Assembly (NCBI RefSeq): GCF_037975245.1
Contig: NC_092568.1
Coordinates: 19,809,001 to 19,873,000 of the forward strand
DNA length: 64,000 bases
DNA from: Apostichopus japonicus
Taxonomy: Eukaryota; Echinodermata; Holothuroidea; Aspidochirotida; Stichopodidae
Direction of reading: 5' to 3'
Part shown: piece after piece, positions 10,952-24,662 of the stretch
How positions within the stretch are numbered: the stretch's first letter is position 1
Layout of the letters: every line of letters begins with the position of its first letter
Notes under the pieces: generated by a model
Databases searched by the model: none
What the model was told of the DNA's origin: nothing
What the model saw: only the letters and a program-made list of their open reading frames with translations
Program-made: the position numbers and the translations under genes

Positions 10952-13149
10952 TAATATTATAAACACATAATTTTACATGAGTTCGTCATGAACGGTGTCA
11001 TTAATATAGACCTATAACCCCTATACATGTAAACATGCAAGCATGTCTCTTATTGAAAAGTAACAAATTCTACACAATATACAGACAAGTCTGTGTTTAA
11101 CACGAGAAGCGTTTACTTTTACACCTTTAGGGACGTTCTTTGAAATTCCCTTCATTATGCAAAAAGAAAAAAAAAAGGGGAACAAAATATCAACGTGAGA
11201 AAAATACAACAGTTCTGGCTGGATGAGTTCCAATAAGTCCATTTTAAATGACCTAGTGATACGGTCGGTAGTCTGGAACTTAGGACAGTAACAATAATAA
11301 AACAAGACCTTTTCAAACAATTTTCGTGGAGTGGTAAGCCTTCCATCGAATAAAAATTTCGTGTTTTGCAAATTTGCATAGCAACCTGCATTTTTATTAT
11401 TATTATTTTTTTTTTCTCATCATATATCACCGAATTGAATGAAATGGTTCAATTCAGGGTCGGACTTGCGCATACATTGCTAGACCCGAACAGTTATCCA
11501 ACCGATTCGGACGAAGGTACATTGATACCCTGTGTGTTAACCCCCTCCTCACCCCTCCTCGTTACCACTGTCTGTTCCACTCCGTCTTCGCTATGGAGTC
11601 ATTCTAGGATTAAAGTAAAAAGGTAGTGCGGGTGGTCGAGCTGTTTCCAACTATTACACGGTAGTTTTTTTTTGTTTCTTATAAGCCTTTCGATCTATAA
11701 CATTCATAACTGGGTGATGGTTTAATTTGCATTATAATAGACACCACTACCACTCCTACCCCCCCCAACGCCCACCACACACACACACACAAACACATCG
11801 GTCAAATCTCCAACGCAATATTAGCAATTGCGTCCGCATACCATCACTTATATACTGGTCAGATTTTAATGTTATTAATGACATATACTGCAGTAAGCTA
11901 CACTATGCCCTATCATGTCATATTATGTCCTACCATATTTACAATGCCTCTATGGCCTACCATGTTGTCGTGTGATGTGCCACGCGTCGCGATTCAATTA
12001 TCTATGATCTTATTACCAAGGCACGCGCGACCACTGGGGGAGGGGTGGGATGTGGGATGTCCCAATAATGATGCTTGTTTCCCACCACCCCACACCCGTT
12101 GAACCCCCAGTCGGATGAAGTAAAACAAAAACCTGAACTACTTTCTCTTCGACCAAATTTTCCAGATTTGAGTAATATTGGCTAACATCATGCTGCTCCT
12201 TCCAGCGGATTCGAGCGTATATATAATTAAATTTCCTCTTCATTTTGTTTCTCCTTTGACAGAATTTTGGAAGGATTTGTATTATATTTTCAAATGTAAA
12301 AATAACAAAACATATAAATAAATAAAACAACCCAAAAGAAAGAGTATGAGAATGAAAAATAACAAATAATCACAAACGGGTGCACACCTCAATATCTTTA
12401 CCCAAAAGTCAATATTCACTTGGGCTACTTTCACTTTTTTACTTGACAATAAACAAAGTTTGAAAAAGAAAATGTCTGAATGATGATGTTCGAACGGATG
12501 ATTTTATTATTAAATAATTCAGGCATTCTATCTTTAGAAGTTATAAAACATGCTGCCAACGAGGAGAGTTCAATGCTCGTGTATATGTAAAGCCATACAT
12601 ATATACTACACCCCGACGATCAATGGTTAGCGAAATGGTAACGCTTATTACGTAAACAAAATCAACAAGGTAAGTAGCTGTTAATCTCATTTGGCCATTA
12701 ACATCGAGCCTAGCTCAATCACGACACAACCTGAAAAACAAAAGCGTGGAAGGAGAAGGAGAAGAAGAAGAAGATGAAGAAGAGGAAGAAGAAAGAAAAG
12801 AAAAAAGGGGGAGAAAGAAGATGAAATGGTTAGCGGATCTGGATGGCTATGTGTAAGATCGGCAACCAATTATAAGATCGATAGACAGGTTATGTCTTAC
12901 CCGGTTGCCATCGGCACTGAAAGGAGTTGAAACATAGCTCGACATTTTAGGAATTAAAGGAATATATATAGACAAGCTGCATCAGAGAAAAGAAAAGCTG
13001 TTGGAAGTTGGAACATATGAACATTATGGGATCGAGAGGGACATTGTCTCATCATGATGTATACCAGTGGGGACGGGGATGTTCAAAAGAAGTACAGAAA
13101 TGAACAGATAGTTTTGTACACTTATTCAATGTTCTTATTTTCTTTGTAA
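10952..13149. other. intergenic DNA
   Basis: No gene recognised. Contains a short CA tract (11776-11792), a GAA/GAAGAA-rich purine tract (12750-12825) and several A- or T-runs. The frames at 11021-11430 and 12013-12330 on the minus strand have no recognisable features. Confidence 0.5.
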
Positions 13150-13430
13150 TCAAGAGTGAATCCAGGATGTATGTGTGTGTGTGTGTATTGAGAGGGTGTG
13201 GGGAGGGGGTGTGTGTAAACCCCCCCCCCCCCCGTCTTTAACCCGACGAAAAGTTGAAAAACTTTGTGTTAAACCCTCATTTTATAAAGAACCTAATTTA
13301 TGTCCTAAATATTCCTCAGAATGCATCATTTTACGCCATTTTACGGGGGGGGGGGTGGGTGGGGAGGACGCAATAAGTCCCTTCATGAGAGTCCGCCCCC
13401 CTCCATTTTAAAATCATGGATCCTACCCTG
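13150..13430. mobile_element. possible non-autonomous DNA element (GGATCC-ended)
   Basis: The left end CAAGAGTGAATCCAGGAT and the reverse complement of the right end, CAGGGTAGGATCCATGATT, resemble each other as imperfect inverted repeats. The interior has the C run / G run pattern seen in many miniature elements. I could not find a target duplication, so the boundaries are approximate. The segment at 36190-36478 has a similar GGATCCATGATTTTA end. Confidence 0.4.
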
Positions 13431-15540
13431 CCTGGTCCTTATCTCATATTGTTGAATGAAACATTTTTACACCAATATCTTTTACTCAACATAAGTTAAA
13501 ACGATAACTTTTGCTTTTAACAATGTATACTGCTTTAACAGTTGTATTATTTTTTTTTTAACCAATCAGTTTTCAAAAGAGGCCGCGATCAAGAACAGAG
13601 ACCAGTTTGTTGTCATTACTGTTTATTAGTTACTGCAGAAAGATTAAAATGAAATGGATACATTTTTCTTTGAAGTACATCATATATACGTACTGATAAC
13701 CCTCGAATACCATAGCCCTGTCCATTCCAGATGCCTGTTCCGTTACCGAATTAAAACAGAAGCTTATAACTGGGGGAGGGGGAGGGAGGGGAAGGGGGAA
13801 GGAGATGTCATATCTCAATTTATTTCATTTCCCCCCTTACCCTATAAATTTCTCCGAATGATATAAAACAACAATAACAGTTTACACCGACACGTCCACC
13901 ACTTTATCCCTTCCACATTTCGGTGCAGCTATACTAACACGTTACCACATATTCTTGGTCAAAATCTGACCCCCCCCCCCCTCCTCCCGGCATGTATATC
14001 ATCATATCCTCCGATATGTATTCTAGAGAGGTAATTAAGAACTACAACAGTAGATTAATTCGGCCTCGACGCAGTTAGTCTTGGCAACCGATTGGCTTGC
14101 AGCTTGTACTGATGGCGATCTAATGAACAATTTTAGCTTATATTATGGTATTTCTTACCAAAGTGTTACTTTTTTTGTTTAAAGCCGTAAAGCATCATTT
14201 TTGGCTTTTTAAATTTTTTTTTTTTTTTTTACATCTGGCACTGCTTTTAAAAGAGAAAGGGAAGGGAATATGAACATCGGGTATGACCGATGTGAGACAG
14301 AGGCAGGGTGGGAGGTGAGAGGGCGGTGTGGGGGAGGGGTTGTATTTCTATTCCATTACCTTTTTAATAATATTTCATTTGGCAGTGGCCGTTCTCTGTT
14401 TAAAATTTGCATTACAACGATGCGATGTCGACAGCACTTGGGTTGCATTCTATTATCAAAAATCATTAAACGTTAAAATTTAAAAGACCATATTTTGGTC
14501 ACTATTTATATAAACAAAGTAGCCTCTTCTTCCTTCCTCTTAATTTTCTGTAACAGAATCGTAAAGAAAAAACATGACTTTTTGTCATTTTTATTTGTTA
14601 TTTCTCATAAGCATTTCTATAAAGTTTTGAACTGGCTATATAAACAAAAAAATTAATAATAATAGCTCTGATCCACACATTGAATTAAGTATTTTCAATT
14701 TCATGCTTTTTTTTAAGCTGCTTTAACGAAGTTATTTCACCGCAAAACTCTTTACGATTCAGTTATAATTGTCGCGTGCGCTGGCACAACGGGTACATAA
14801 AGCTCCCAACGTTTTCTATTGGACTGTATTAAATTTGGTTTTCCTTTAAATGTATGCAAATTATTTCCCATAAAATCCATACATCTGGTCATCATGTTGC
14901 GTTATTGACCTCGGCCTATATTGTAAAAGAAAGCTGTTATCACGGTCGCCGATATAGTTCGTTTTACACCACATAACTTTTATTTTTTTCTTCCAAAGTT
15001 GAGGAAAATTAACGGTGAATTTATAACACTAAACACCTGTGCATTTAATCCTTGTGTCTTTGTGCAGATATAGATACTGCATTGATAATTACCTTCTTCC
15101 GTCTTTACGTTCGTTAGATAACACATACTTAATGTTGTGACGAATGTTGTCTGATGTTTAGTTTATGTAACGTCTCTCTGCAACACACTGTGAGAATGTC
15201 CTATACATAATACACTTGTTGTTAATGTTCGAATGATAGAATAGGCAGCGGCAGTGTACTATGACAAAGTGACGTCACATGTAACAAATGTTAATCGTGA
15301 GTTTTAAGTTTACGCCTAAAGATTTAAACTCTATCAAGGGTAACTCTTTGTATTATCAGGTGGAATGTGTCCCAATGCATAAACTAATGGATGGGGTGTA
15401 GGTGTGGGTGTGAGTGAAGGCATGGGGACGTCCAAGAAGGCAAAATGTATTGTTTTATATAATGGAAAGTGGCCCTTTCAGTAACGTTAAAGCAGAAACA
15501 GCTTTACTGATACACCCTCACATATATGTTCATGATGATA
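13431..15540. other. intergenic DNA
   Basis: No gene recognised. Holds poly-T runs (13550, 14213-14230), G-rich and C-rich tracts (13771-13800, 13971-13983) and one CRE-type TGACGTCA (15270-15277). Confidence 0.5.
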
Positions 15541-16340
15541 ATGAGGAATGGGAAGGGATGGGGAGGGATGAGGAGGGATTGGGAGGAATGGGGAGTTTTG
15601 GGGAGGAATGGGGAGGGATGGGGAGGGATGGGGGAGGGATAAGGAGGGATTGGGAGAGATGGGGGATGGGGAGGGATGGGGAGGGATGGGGATGGATGGG
15701 AGGGATGGGGATGGATGGGGAAGGATCGGGAGGGATGGGAGGGATAAGGAGGGATGGGGAAGGATGGGGAGGGATTGGGAGGGATGGGGAGGGATGGGGG
15801 AGGGATGAGGAGGGATGAGGAGGGATGGGGAGGGATGGGGAGGGATTGGGAGGGATGGGGAGGGATGGGGAGGGATGGGGATGGATGGGAGGGATGGGGA
15901 GGGATTGGGAGGGATGGGGAGGGATGGGGAGGGATGGGGATGGATGGGAGGGATAAGGAGGGATGGGGAAGGATGGGGAGGGATTGGGAGGGATGGGGAG
16001 GGATTGGGAGGGATGGGGAGGGATGGGGAGGGATGGGGAGGGATGAGGAGGGATGGGGAGGGATGGGGAGGGATGGGGGAGGGATGGGGATGGATGGGGA
16101 GGGATGGGGAGGGATGAGCAGGGATAAGGAGGGATGGGGAGGGATGGGGAGGGATGGGGATGGATGGGAGGGATAAGGAGGGATGAGGAGGGATGAGCAT
16201 GGATAGGGAGAGATGGGGAGGAATGAGGAGGGTTTGGGAGGGATGGGGAGGGTTATGCAGGGATGGGGAGGGATAGGGAGGGTTGGGGAGGGATGGGGAG
16301 GGATGGGGAGGATGGGGAGGGATGGGAAGGGGGGAGGGTG
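15541..16340. repeat. 800-bp G-rich minisatellite, 10-bp unit GGGATGGGGA
   Basis: About 80 degenerate copies of GGGATGGGGA, with recurring variants GGGATAAGGA, GGGATTGGGA, GGATGGATGGGA and GGGATGAGCA. Some variant strings recur in blocks (around 15690, 15880, 15940 and 16150), suggesting unequal exchange. The 10-bp unit gives open frames of up to 293 codons on either strand (Pro/Ser/Ile-rich or Gly/Asp/Trp-rich); these are repeat artefacts. The strand asymmetry and runs of four Gs give strong G-quadruplex potential. Confidence 0.95.
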
Positions 16341-17832
16341 TGAGGGATTTACAAATGGTTTCGTTTTTGATTGAGTATGAGTCAAAGGCTGTATGTATCT
16401 CTAATCCTAGAATGAGCCCTTTTGAAACATTGTTTGTGATGAACAGACGGGATTTATGTTGTTCTCATATTTATGTGATATCAACTTTGAGCAGTTCCGC
16501 ATCTCCACAGTTTTATGGATACAATTTATATATGTCTTGTCAATAGTTCTGGTGCATATCATATTGTTGAAGGTATACAGGGATTACTTTTTAGACGAAA
16601 TTGATATGATTTAGAACACGATGTGAACAGGAGAGCACAAAACCACATTCTCAAAGTTAATTCCAGGAAAACTTAATATGTCGTCTGTAATCAACGTTTT
16701 TTCCTCTTTGTTTTTTAAGTAAATGAACAACGGAAAACTGACCGGAAAATTATAAATAATTTCCTAGCTCATTTCTTCTGTTTAAACAGATAGCCTTTAT
16801 GCTCAAATATCATCCATACATGTATGATAGAGATGCTTAGCATGACCACCTCGCCCCCCTCCCCCAACCCCTCCTCCTCCGAACCACACCAACAGCTAAG
16901 AATTTTTGTCTCTTTAATTTTCAATGTATCCAGCGTCAAGTTACTGCTCTTGGGTTTGTCCTCTAGCAGCCAATTTTTGTCAAACGTGTCATATCATGCT
17001 TTGCCACCAGTAAACATGAGGTATCTCATTTTGATGATCTTTTATATTTAAGTAAAATACTAAAAATCAATCATTTCAATATCGTTAAACTTAACAGTAA
17101 TAGAAAATATGTTTAGAAATCATTACATTTTATTTTTCAAATCCATTTTACAAACAAAACTCCTCCATCACTAGTTATTGACACTGCATATGAGGTCTTT
17201 TTTTAAAACTTGCTCAAGTTGAACACCTTGTGTGTTTATGTCAAAGAACAACAAAATCTCGAATTCTCGCCAAACAAATCAGCGTTGCAAGTTTGGCGTT
17301 TTTCAATTTCATTGGGCGGAGGAAAGTCTGACTCAGGGCCTGCGAGTCGATTAATACATTGGAATTCCTTTTAACAACGTTTCACGCTCTAATGTTTATC
17401 TAAGAGACCCACTCCACTTGCAACGGACTGCGAACATACACAACTTCCCTCCCCCACCCCTCCAAAAAAAAAACAAAAAAAAAAAACACCGAGTTCGTTC
17501 TTGGCGTTTGTTTACCCGATTTGGTCGCCAATTTGGCCGGTTGCGTCACAGAAGAAAAACCTAGCAACCATGAAACAGATGTGTTTAGGTTTTCGTAAAC
17601 CTTAGCGTTAGCTATAACTATATGACGATATAGTTATATTTGTTTTCTTTCAGTGTATATAGAAATATGTTTGATTAGACCTATATATACTATCGTGTAT
17701 ATAGATTAATGCAGGCGTGTGTCTTGGACCTGTTTTTTTTTCATTGGAATTAATTTAATGTTCTCTATTTGAATATAGATTATAAATTTCATTATGTGCA
17801 TGAGCAAATGAACTTCACATAAGAATTTGGTA

Positions 17833-17883
<51 letters not shown>

Positions 17884-19831
17884 TCGCCATGCAATAACAT
17901 AGATACATGATTCCAATCCCTCTGTATAGACATACAGATAGACAATAAATTATGTCCATTTTTCATTTCTCTCTCTATCTCCCTTTGTTTTTCTTTAGAT
18001 TAACCCAAGGCTTATCTATCCTTGCGCTCCCATCCGTCTCGGCATCAAAGAGAAAATCTATTTTGAATAAAAATTCATTTGCCTTAGGGGCTTTTTCGTC
18101 AACAATTTTTTTTTCTTTTTTTTTTTTGGTAAATAAATTTTTCTTTCATTTGGTATTTTCTTTTTCACGAAGAGTGGGAAATAGTATAAGTAGTGATATT
18201 AATATTTATTGTTTTATTATTAATTCATCGAATAATGAACTAAGTTGAAAATTTTAGCAATATGTTATCTGTTCGACGAACCAATTACTTCATTAAAATA
18301 ACCAGCCCTCTAGTTAAAAAGAATGATGCATATTCCTTTATAGGTTTTAGTCGTTAAGAATTCTCCGTGTAACACGTTGACACGAGAGACAGAGTGTGCC
18401 CATCGTTATCCAAACCAATGTTGGATAACCGCGACAAAACTAGACCATCCTCTAACTTTTTAAGGGCTTCTTTGTTTTCATCTATTTTTCTTGATTCGCT
18501 TTCTGTTTTGTGAGCTTGTTGAGCAGGGGAAAAAAAGAGAGAGACAAGCTTAATAAAAAAAAAACTTTTGATAAAGAAATTTAAGTGTAGTTATTAGTCT
18601 ATAAATATTAGCCCAAAAACCTCATTTTTTTCATTCGAAAGTTTGTACATGTGTTACCAATACTTTATATTGTTGTTTATATTGCTGTTGAAAATTGTAT
18701 TTAAAGTAGACTGTATCTTAGAGAAGTAAACATTAATGTTGTAAAAATAAACATTCAAAAGAAACAAAATCAGTTAACTTTATCTATTTTGTTCAATTAT
18801 TTTGTTTACTCTATTCAATGTTCCAATTTAATTGTCTGTCCATCTGCCTGGTTTTCTTTGCGTTCTTTCAATTTTTTTTTGTTTTTTTTTGTTTTTGAAG
18901 ATCTTGCTAAGATCGAAACGGCAGGCCCTCCAACTTTATATGTTTACTTACACAGGCGTTTGCGAACAGGTTGAAAACAGTTTTCGCCTTTTCTCCCTTG
19001 AGCAAACAAGTATATAAACAAAAACATGTAGTGGCTATGTTGTAGAACTGTAATACAAAACCCCTGCTTCGTTTACTGCAGTATATAAGCAACAAGTATC
19101 AAATTCTGTGTGAATATACTAAACTTCCATAATCCAATTTTCTCAGATTCATTCAAGTAGCATATATTATGAAGTGTATTGTTTCTTTTTGCGAACGTTA
19201 TAATGAAATGTCATCTTACAACCTGCAGAAAGTTCACGTAAATTTCAAATGATACGATCTACCATGAAATTAACTATTAAGTGGAAGTCAATATTCACAC
19301 TTTTATCGATAAATTTTTAGGGATGTTGTAGACACAGAATTCCCATCGATCAACTTTCATAATTTTTGTCGTTTTTCTTTTTAAAGAAAGAGAAAGGTGA
19401 AATGTTGAAACTAACTCAAGTCTCATCCATTGTGAAATAAATGACCTAATATTAATTAGATATTTCACCGTAGTCAAGCATATTATTCTATCAAATTAAT
19501 CATTTTTTTTTTAAATGATGTCGCATCTTACTACATGTTTTATAACATATCTGTAAAAATTGTTTTGTGAACAAACGCCTCTACAGTGTCTCATTTATCG
19601 TTTCACTTAAATCAACAGAAAAGGTACCGTAGGCCTATATTAATTCATCTTTATACTTTAGTTTGTTTGCGCAGACGTTAACAGATTCGCCATTTATTCA
19701 TATAGTCAATTGTGATCAGTGAAATTCATAAAATATTAATAGGCTATAAATACGAATACATCCCACACACACATTCCAACACCCCAGCTACTATTGGCAG
19801 CTATGAATACTACTTCCACACACACACACCC

Positions 19832-19870
<39 letters not shown>

Positions 19871-19974
19871 GTTGTTTTACTTCCAATCACTTACCTAATT
19901 CAATTATTGTATCTCACTCGAGATCCAGCCTTTCTCTAAATGCAGTATAGTTGTTTAACAGTTTTTCCGTTATT

Positions 19975-19976
<2 letters not shown>
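16341..19976. other. intergenic DNA with short TA arrays
   Basis: No gene recognised. TA arrays lie at 17838-17880 and 19838-19866; there are A runs near 17466-17488 and T runs at 18105-18128 and 18870-18890. A more GC-balanced patch at about 17280-17575 carries TTTGGCG-like words and GGTTGC...GCAACC, but nothing specific enough to call. Confidence 0.5.
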
Positions 19977-20052
<76 letters not shown>

Positions 20053-20099
20053 TATATATATATATATATATATATATAGATAGATATATATATATAGAT

Positions 20100-20164
<65 letters not shown>
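19977..20164. repeat. (TA)n microsatellite with GATA interruptions
   Basis: About 188 bp of TA repeats with three clusters of GATA variants near 20050, 20080 and 20096. All long frames across it are artefacts. Confidence 0.95.
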
Positions 20165-20166
<2 letters not shown>

Positions 20167-23100
20167 AACATACACACATATACATATACGACGATCCAGT
20201 ACTTATTACAAAAAAAAAATCATTAATAAACGTAGATGCAATTATAATATGTAGAGTGATGTTTTAGAAGTTGAACATTTACTACATTACGTCGATAGTG
20301 ACGTCAGCACAACATAAAGATCTCCGGGAGCGAATCATTCGTAATGATACTATGCATAAATGTCCCTCCAGACTTAACTAAAAATTCGTGTATTTTCTTC
20401 CCCTCTATCAGTATAATCTAAATTTGATCTAAACGAGATAGGAGATCAACGTATAACATATCGCTACCCGTTGTGATGTGAAAAGCCGTTGTGATACTGT
20501 TTTAAAACCTATAGGATGGAAAAATGCATTCAGTTTTAATATCAACAGGCTTTAACATCGGAAGAATTGAATGACAAGCGTTGCATGGGTTTGAAGTTGC
20601 GGCTGATAGTGTTATAGCAGAATATAGCGTTTCCCACCACGAGATGCTTTGAAGTTTGAGTAAAAACTTTGTGGGTTTGTACCATCTGTGTATGAAGAGA
20701 AAGAGTATATTTAAGAAGCTATAATTTGTGACAGAGTTTGACTTTTGGATCCTTCGGTACGTTCATGAGCTAACGCAACTTGACCTATATCTTTCATCAT
20801 GCTTCCAGCTTCCTAGGCCTAGTCTTAATTTGTATATAAAACTCTGGGCGGGAGTTTTTATTGTCATATCATAAACTCTGTTTTAATTTTCATCTGAATA
20901 CAACGCTGTCAATTCGAGAAAGAAGAAGAAGAAAAAGAAAAAACAAAAGGTTCAACATCCTTCACATAGATTTTACATAGTTCGCAAAACGGAACAATTA
21001 TACTCGCAAATAATAAATTGGAGAAAAACATGAGCATATCTAATATGAGTAACAAAACGTAGATAGCTGCATTAATTCTTAAAGGATCAAATAAACATTT
21101 CCCCTAATTAGTCAACCAGATAATGCATGGACTCATTTGTGGCTTAAATGTTTCATTCGAGAAATGATGTGTGAAATAAAGAGTCAAAAACATTTTTTAA
21201 TTCCAGATGCGATCAAACTTTTTCAAGGTGATTGGGTATTTGGTGAAAAATACATAAGGTTAAATATGTTTAACACTATACGTTAAGCGTCAGGGTGCGG
21301 TATATATATATGAACAAAGTATATGAACAAAGTATAGTTACAAACTGTTTACCGATTATAGTCATTTTTATCATCAATACAAAAACTAACTATATGAACC
21401 GATATTATCACCTGTGTCGTTTTTCTTCTTCTTCTTCTTCAATTTATTCAAAATGTTGATTAATGAGACTTTAAAAGGTGGAGGTGAAATTAATTCTGTT
21501 AGATTGGACGACCATTGATGCTACAAACACCCGATATATATTTGTCTAAGGGATGGACAAGAATTCAACAAGCTAACAAATTACTGAACATAACTGACCA
21601 TTTTAACAGTCTTCTCTTGTTTTTAACTATACCCAATATTTTCAAATTCCGTTGCCAAATTTGGCCCGGAAATAATGAGAGAGTATGGTGTTTGTCTGTG
21701 AAAGCAAGTATACGCATGCGTGGGGGTATATGAATTGATATTAATATAACACCAAGGTATGTAACATTTCCTTACACAATCTCACTTGTATAAATATCAG
21801 CTGTATTGGCTGTAAAGTTTGGTATGTCCAAGTTTGCTAAAAAGTAAAAGTCTTAAAAAAAACAAAAAATATCTCGTATCGAATTCATCGAATGTTGGTT
21901 GTCATGTCCTCAATGAGATAGCAAAACATAGAGACGGAAAGGAAACGAGAATAAAATATAAATATCAAAAATACAATGTTTTAGAAAATATTATGGTGCA
22001 GGGTGCATGCATGTACATGTTTATTTACTTTGACATATTAATGGAAACTTTGTACGTAATTGTACTCTTCTATTGTACTACTACAAAGTAAAATGTCGGG
22101 TTGAGGAAAGAGGGAAAGGGTGGGGTGGGGGGGGTGGAGCGTGGGGGTATGTTTGATAACAGAACGGACGTGTTATAGAAAAAAGGGGCAATGCATGCGT
22201 TTGTAAAGATCTCGTACTTCCATGCTATATTCATTGACCTTTAACCCTATATATCCGCTATTTTCTCCCTAACCCCTATTCAGAAAAACTGTACATGCAT
22301 AATATGCACTTAATCGTGGACCATTGCATGGAAGTAACCAATGGTAAAAACGGAATATTTGGCCTCCAGCGAAAGTATACAGACATATTTTTTTTGGTTT
22401 ATATTTATATTTTTAAGAACTAAGCGCATAAACGTCTTACTTGTCGACGGGCAATCGTTATACTTTCGCCAGGAGCAAACCATAATGTTTGTGATAATGA
22501 AGTACGCAGTCAATAGGACGCACTGGCTGGTTGGAGTACTTGTATAACGGCACGTGATTGGTTAAAACATATTCACAAAATGCGAAGCAAGTCGACTTTT
22601 GGTTTTTTGTATGTCACTGTAAGATGTAGGCCGTCGGCAATACAAGCAGTCAGACTAAAGGGAGACTATGTCCCGCCATTTTTGTAAACTATTTTCTCAT
22701 TTCTTCTTTAGACTTTTTGCCCCTATTTCGATTGTTCTCGCCGCTGGGCATTGACTCCGATGAAGAAGAAGAAAAAGGAAAAGAACCCTTTGGAAGGGAC
22801 GGATCTATTTACTTACGAAAAATAGAAAGAAAGATAAAAAATGGAAAAATATAATATACATGCAGAAGTTTTGAAGTTTTGTCTGGGCGGAAACTAAACA
22901 AACAAAGGCCAAATTTGTTTTCTTTAAAAAAAAATATATAGAAAAAAATGGGGTAATGCCCAAGAGCGAATTGACACATGAGGATGTATAGTTTAAATAA
23001 TGTTTAACCATTGAAACAAATCACATAGCTAAATAATTATAGGCTTCATAGGGGACGATATAGGCAAATACAAACCGACCGAGTTTTATAAGACCGCGAA

Positions 23101-23260
23101 ACTGTCGTCGCGAGTTAGGCATTTGCATACTAAAATATAGCGGTTATCATTAATGCAATGCATAAAGTAATATAATTCTAGATTTTGTGTCGTACTATAT
23201 GTTAGGATACCGGTTACGAACAACTGGACTTTGATACGTAGGCTATGTACGCTTTAATCT
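20165..23260. other. intergenic DNA
   Basis: No gene recognised. Contains one CRE (20299-20306), an ACGCATGCGT palindrome at 21712-21721, a CTT run (21423-21441), a G-rich tract (22120-22150) and A/G-rich patches (20920-20950, 22760-22790). Confidence 0.5.
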
Positions 23261-23268
23261 GTCTATAC

Positions 23269-23670
23269 CAGGGTTTTCCAACCTACCACCCGCGGGCCAC
23301 AGTCCGGCCCGCCGTTGCGTCAGGCCCGCCAGAGATGCTCTACGGTGCGAAATTTTAGTAAGCAAATTTATTGATAACAATTTGAAGCTATATAATCAAT
23401 CATTCGAACCTTCTGGGTCCAACAAAAAAAACGGCATACAGGTCAGTTCGCGTGACACTCTCAGCGAAGGGGGGGGGGGGGGGCTGGACTTTATTCATCT
23501 GTTTTATCAGGAAGGAAAATAAATCACTGCGCTCCGCGCGCAGTGCTCACATTTTGTTGCCTTGGGCTTCGGGCAAAAAATCGAAAAATCGAGAGTAGGG
23601 TTCATGCGGCCCCCTCCTTCATCATAATCATTCCATGTGGCCCTCCACTGCAAAAAGTTGGATCACCCTG
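23269..23670. mobile_element. non-autonomous hAT-type element with 8-bp target duplication
   Basis: A 402-bp segment starting CAGGGTTTTCCAACC and ending GTTGGATCACCCTG, forming inverted termini. It has GGGCCAC/GGCCC-type subterminal words at both ends, as in many hAT miniature elements. Flanking 8-mers GTCTATAC (23261-23268) and GACTATAC (23671-23678) match at 7 of 8 positions. There is a G run at 23469-23482. No transposase frame is present. Confidence 0.8.
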
Positions 23671-23678
23671 GACTATAC

Positions 23679-24117
23679 CTTCTTCTTGTAGCCAACACTG
23701 CATAACCAGACATGGCTAGAAGGAGGTGAAGGAGAAGAGGGGGAGGGGGGGGGGGGTGATCGGGCCCTACATCAATGCGGGGTCCCGGGGAAATTTGGGG
23801 TAAAGAATGATGTATTCTCATTTTAATAATACACCAAGTTTGCACGTAATGAGACGTGGGGTTAACTGTTAGAGAAAAGCTTATATTTAATCACGCAGTT
23901 GTCATTTGGTTAAACGGGATCGATTGCTACGCCTTACATACACAGTTAATCTCTGCGAAAAATAAAGAACCTGATGTTTCATATATACATAGACAAATGA
24001 CGTAATTGCTTTCGTCTGTAAACCTTTCCTTCCCTGCAGTGAATCCACCTCCCCCTACCCCCACTCCCTCAGCCCGGTGCATGCAACTGATCGGGTTCCC
24101 TCTGGCCTGAAACCATA
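23679..24117. other. intergenic DNA
   Basis: No gene recognised. Purine-rich tract with a G run at about 23720-23757, then ordinary AT-rich sequence. Confidence 0.45.
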
Positions 24118-24180
24118 ATGTCGTTGGGCTGGACTCCCATGTCGCTGGGCTGTGGCCCTATGTCGTTGAGCTGCAAAACG
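24118..24180. repeat. three tandem copies of a 21-bp unit
   Basis: Units ATGTCGTTGGGCTGGACTCCC, ATGTCGCTGGGCTGTGGCCCT and a third beginning ATGTCGTTGAGCTG follow one another without spacer. Being a multiple of 3, the unit gives a seven-residue repeat (QPNDIG-like) on the minus strand, but the surrounding open frame is only 63 codons and looks like a by-product. Confidence 0.75.
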
Positions 24181-24536
24181 ACATTACGACTAAATAAGCA
24201 CAGTTGAGTTGACTTGTAATTCCCTTCCCTCGGCAACCCCCCCCCCTCCCCCAGCCACAATCTTCACTAATCCCCACTAAAGGTATATTACATACAGGAT
24301 GGCCGTAATGAAATTACAGTATTGTTTCAATGTCACTGTGCCTGCAAAGGATCTTGTGTATTAAATACCGTATGTTAACAGCGGTAATCTTTGCCTTACT
24401 TTTAATGAGGCTAACTACAAACAGTCACATTAATGTTCCCTTACTTACTTCCGTGCAATCATCAAATGTATTGGTGGACCGATATTGTTTGCAACAGTTG
24501 TTAATAAAACTGATCTGTAAGAGTGATTTCATTTTC
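24181..24536. other. intergenic DNA
   Basis: Nothing recognised beyond a C run at about 24238-24253. Confidence 0.45.
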
Positions 24537-24579
24537 TATATATATATATATATTTTCTATATATATATATATATATATT

Positions 24580-24619
<40 letters not shown>
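24537..24619. repeat. compound TA microsatellite with TTTTC spacers
   Basis: Blocks of TA repeats separated by repeated TTTTC interruptions; directly upstream of the plus-strand SINE. Confidence 0.9.
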
Positions 24620-24622
<3 letters not shown>

Positions 24623-24662
24623 TCGCATTAACGATCGAGGCAATGTCTGAAGGGTCATATAT

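Noticed and set aside
15487-16385. Open frames of 237-293 codons (Ser-Ile-Pro-Pro-His-Pro repeats) on the minus strand and Gly/Trp/Asp-rich frames on the plus strand
   Set aside because: They are produced by the 10-bp G-rich minisatellite, which lacks stop codons in several frames; no non-repeat domain and the same occurs on both strands.
24069-24260. Seven-residue repeat peptide (QPNDIG-like) as a possible small protein
   Set aside because: Produced by three tandem 21-bp units in an otherwise featureless 63-codon frame bounded by C-rich low-complexity sequence.
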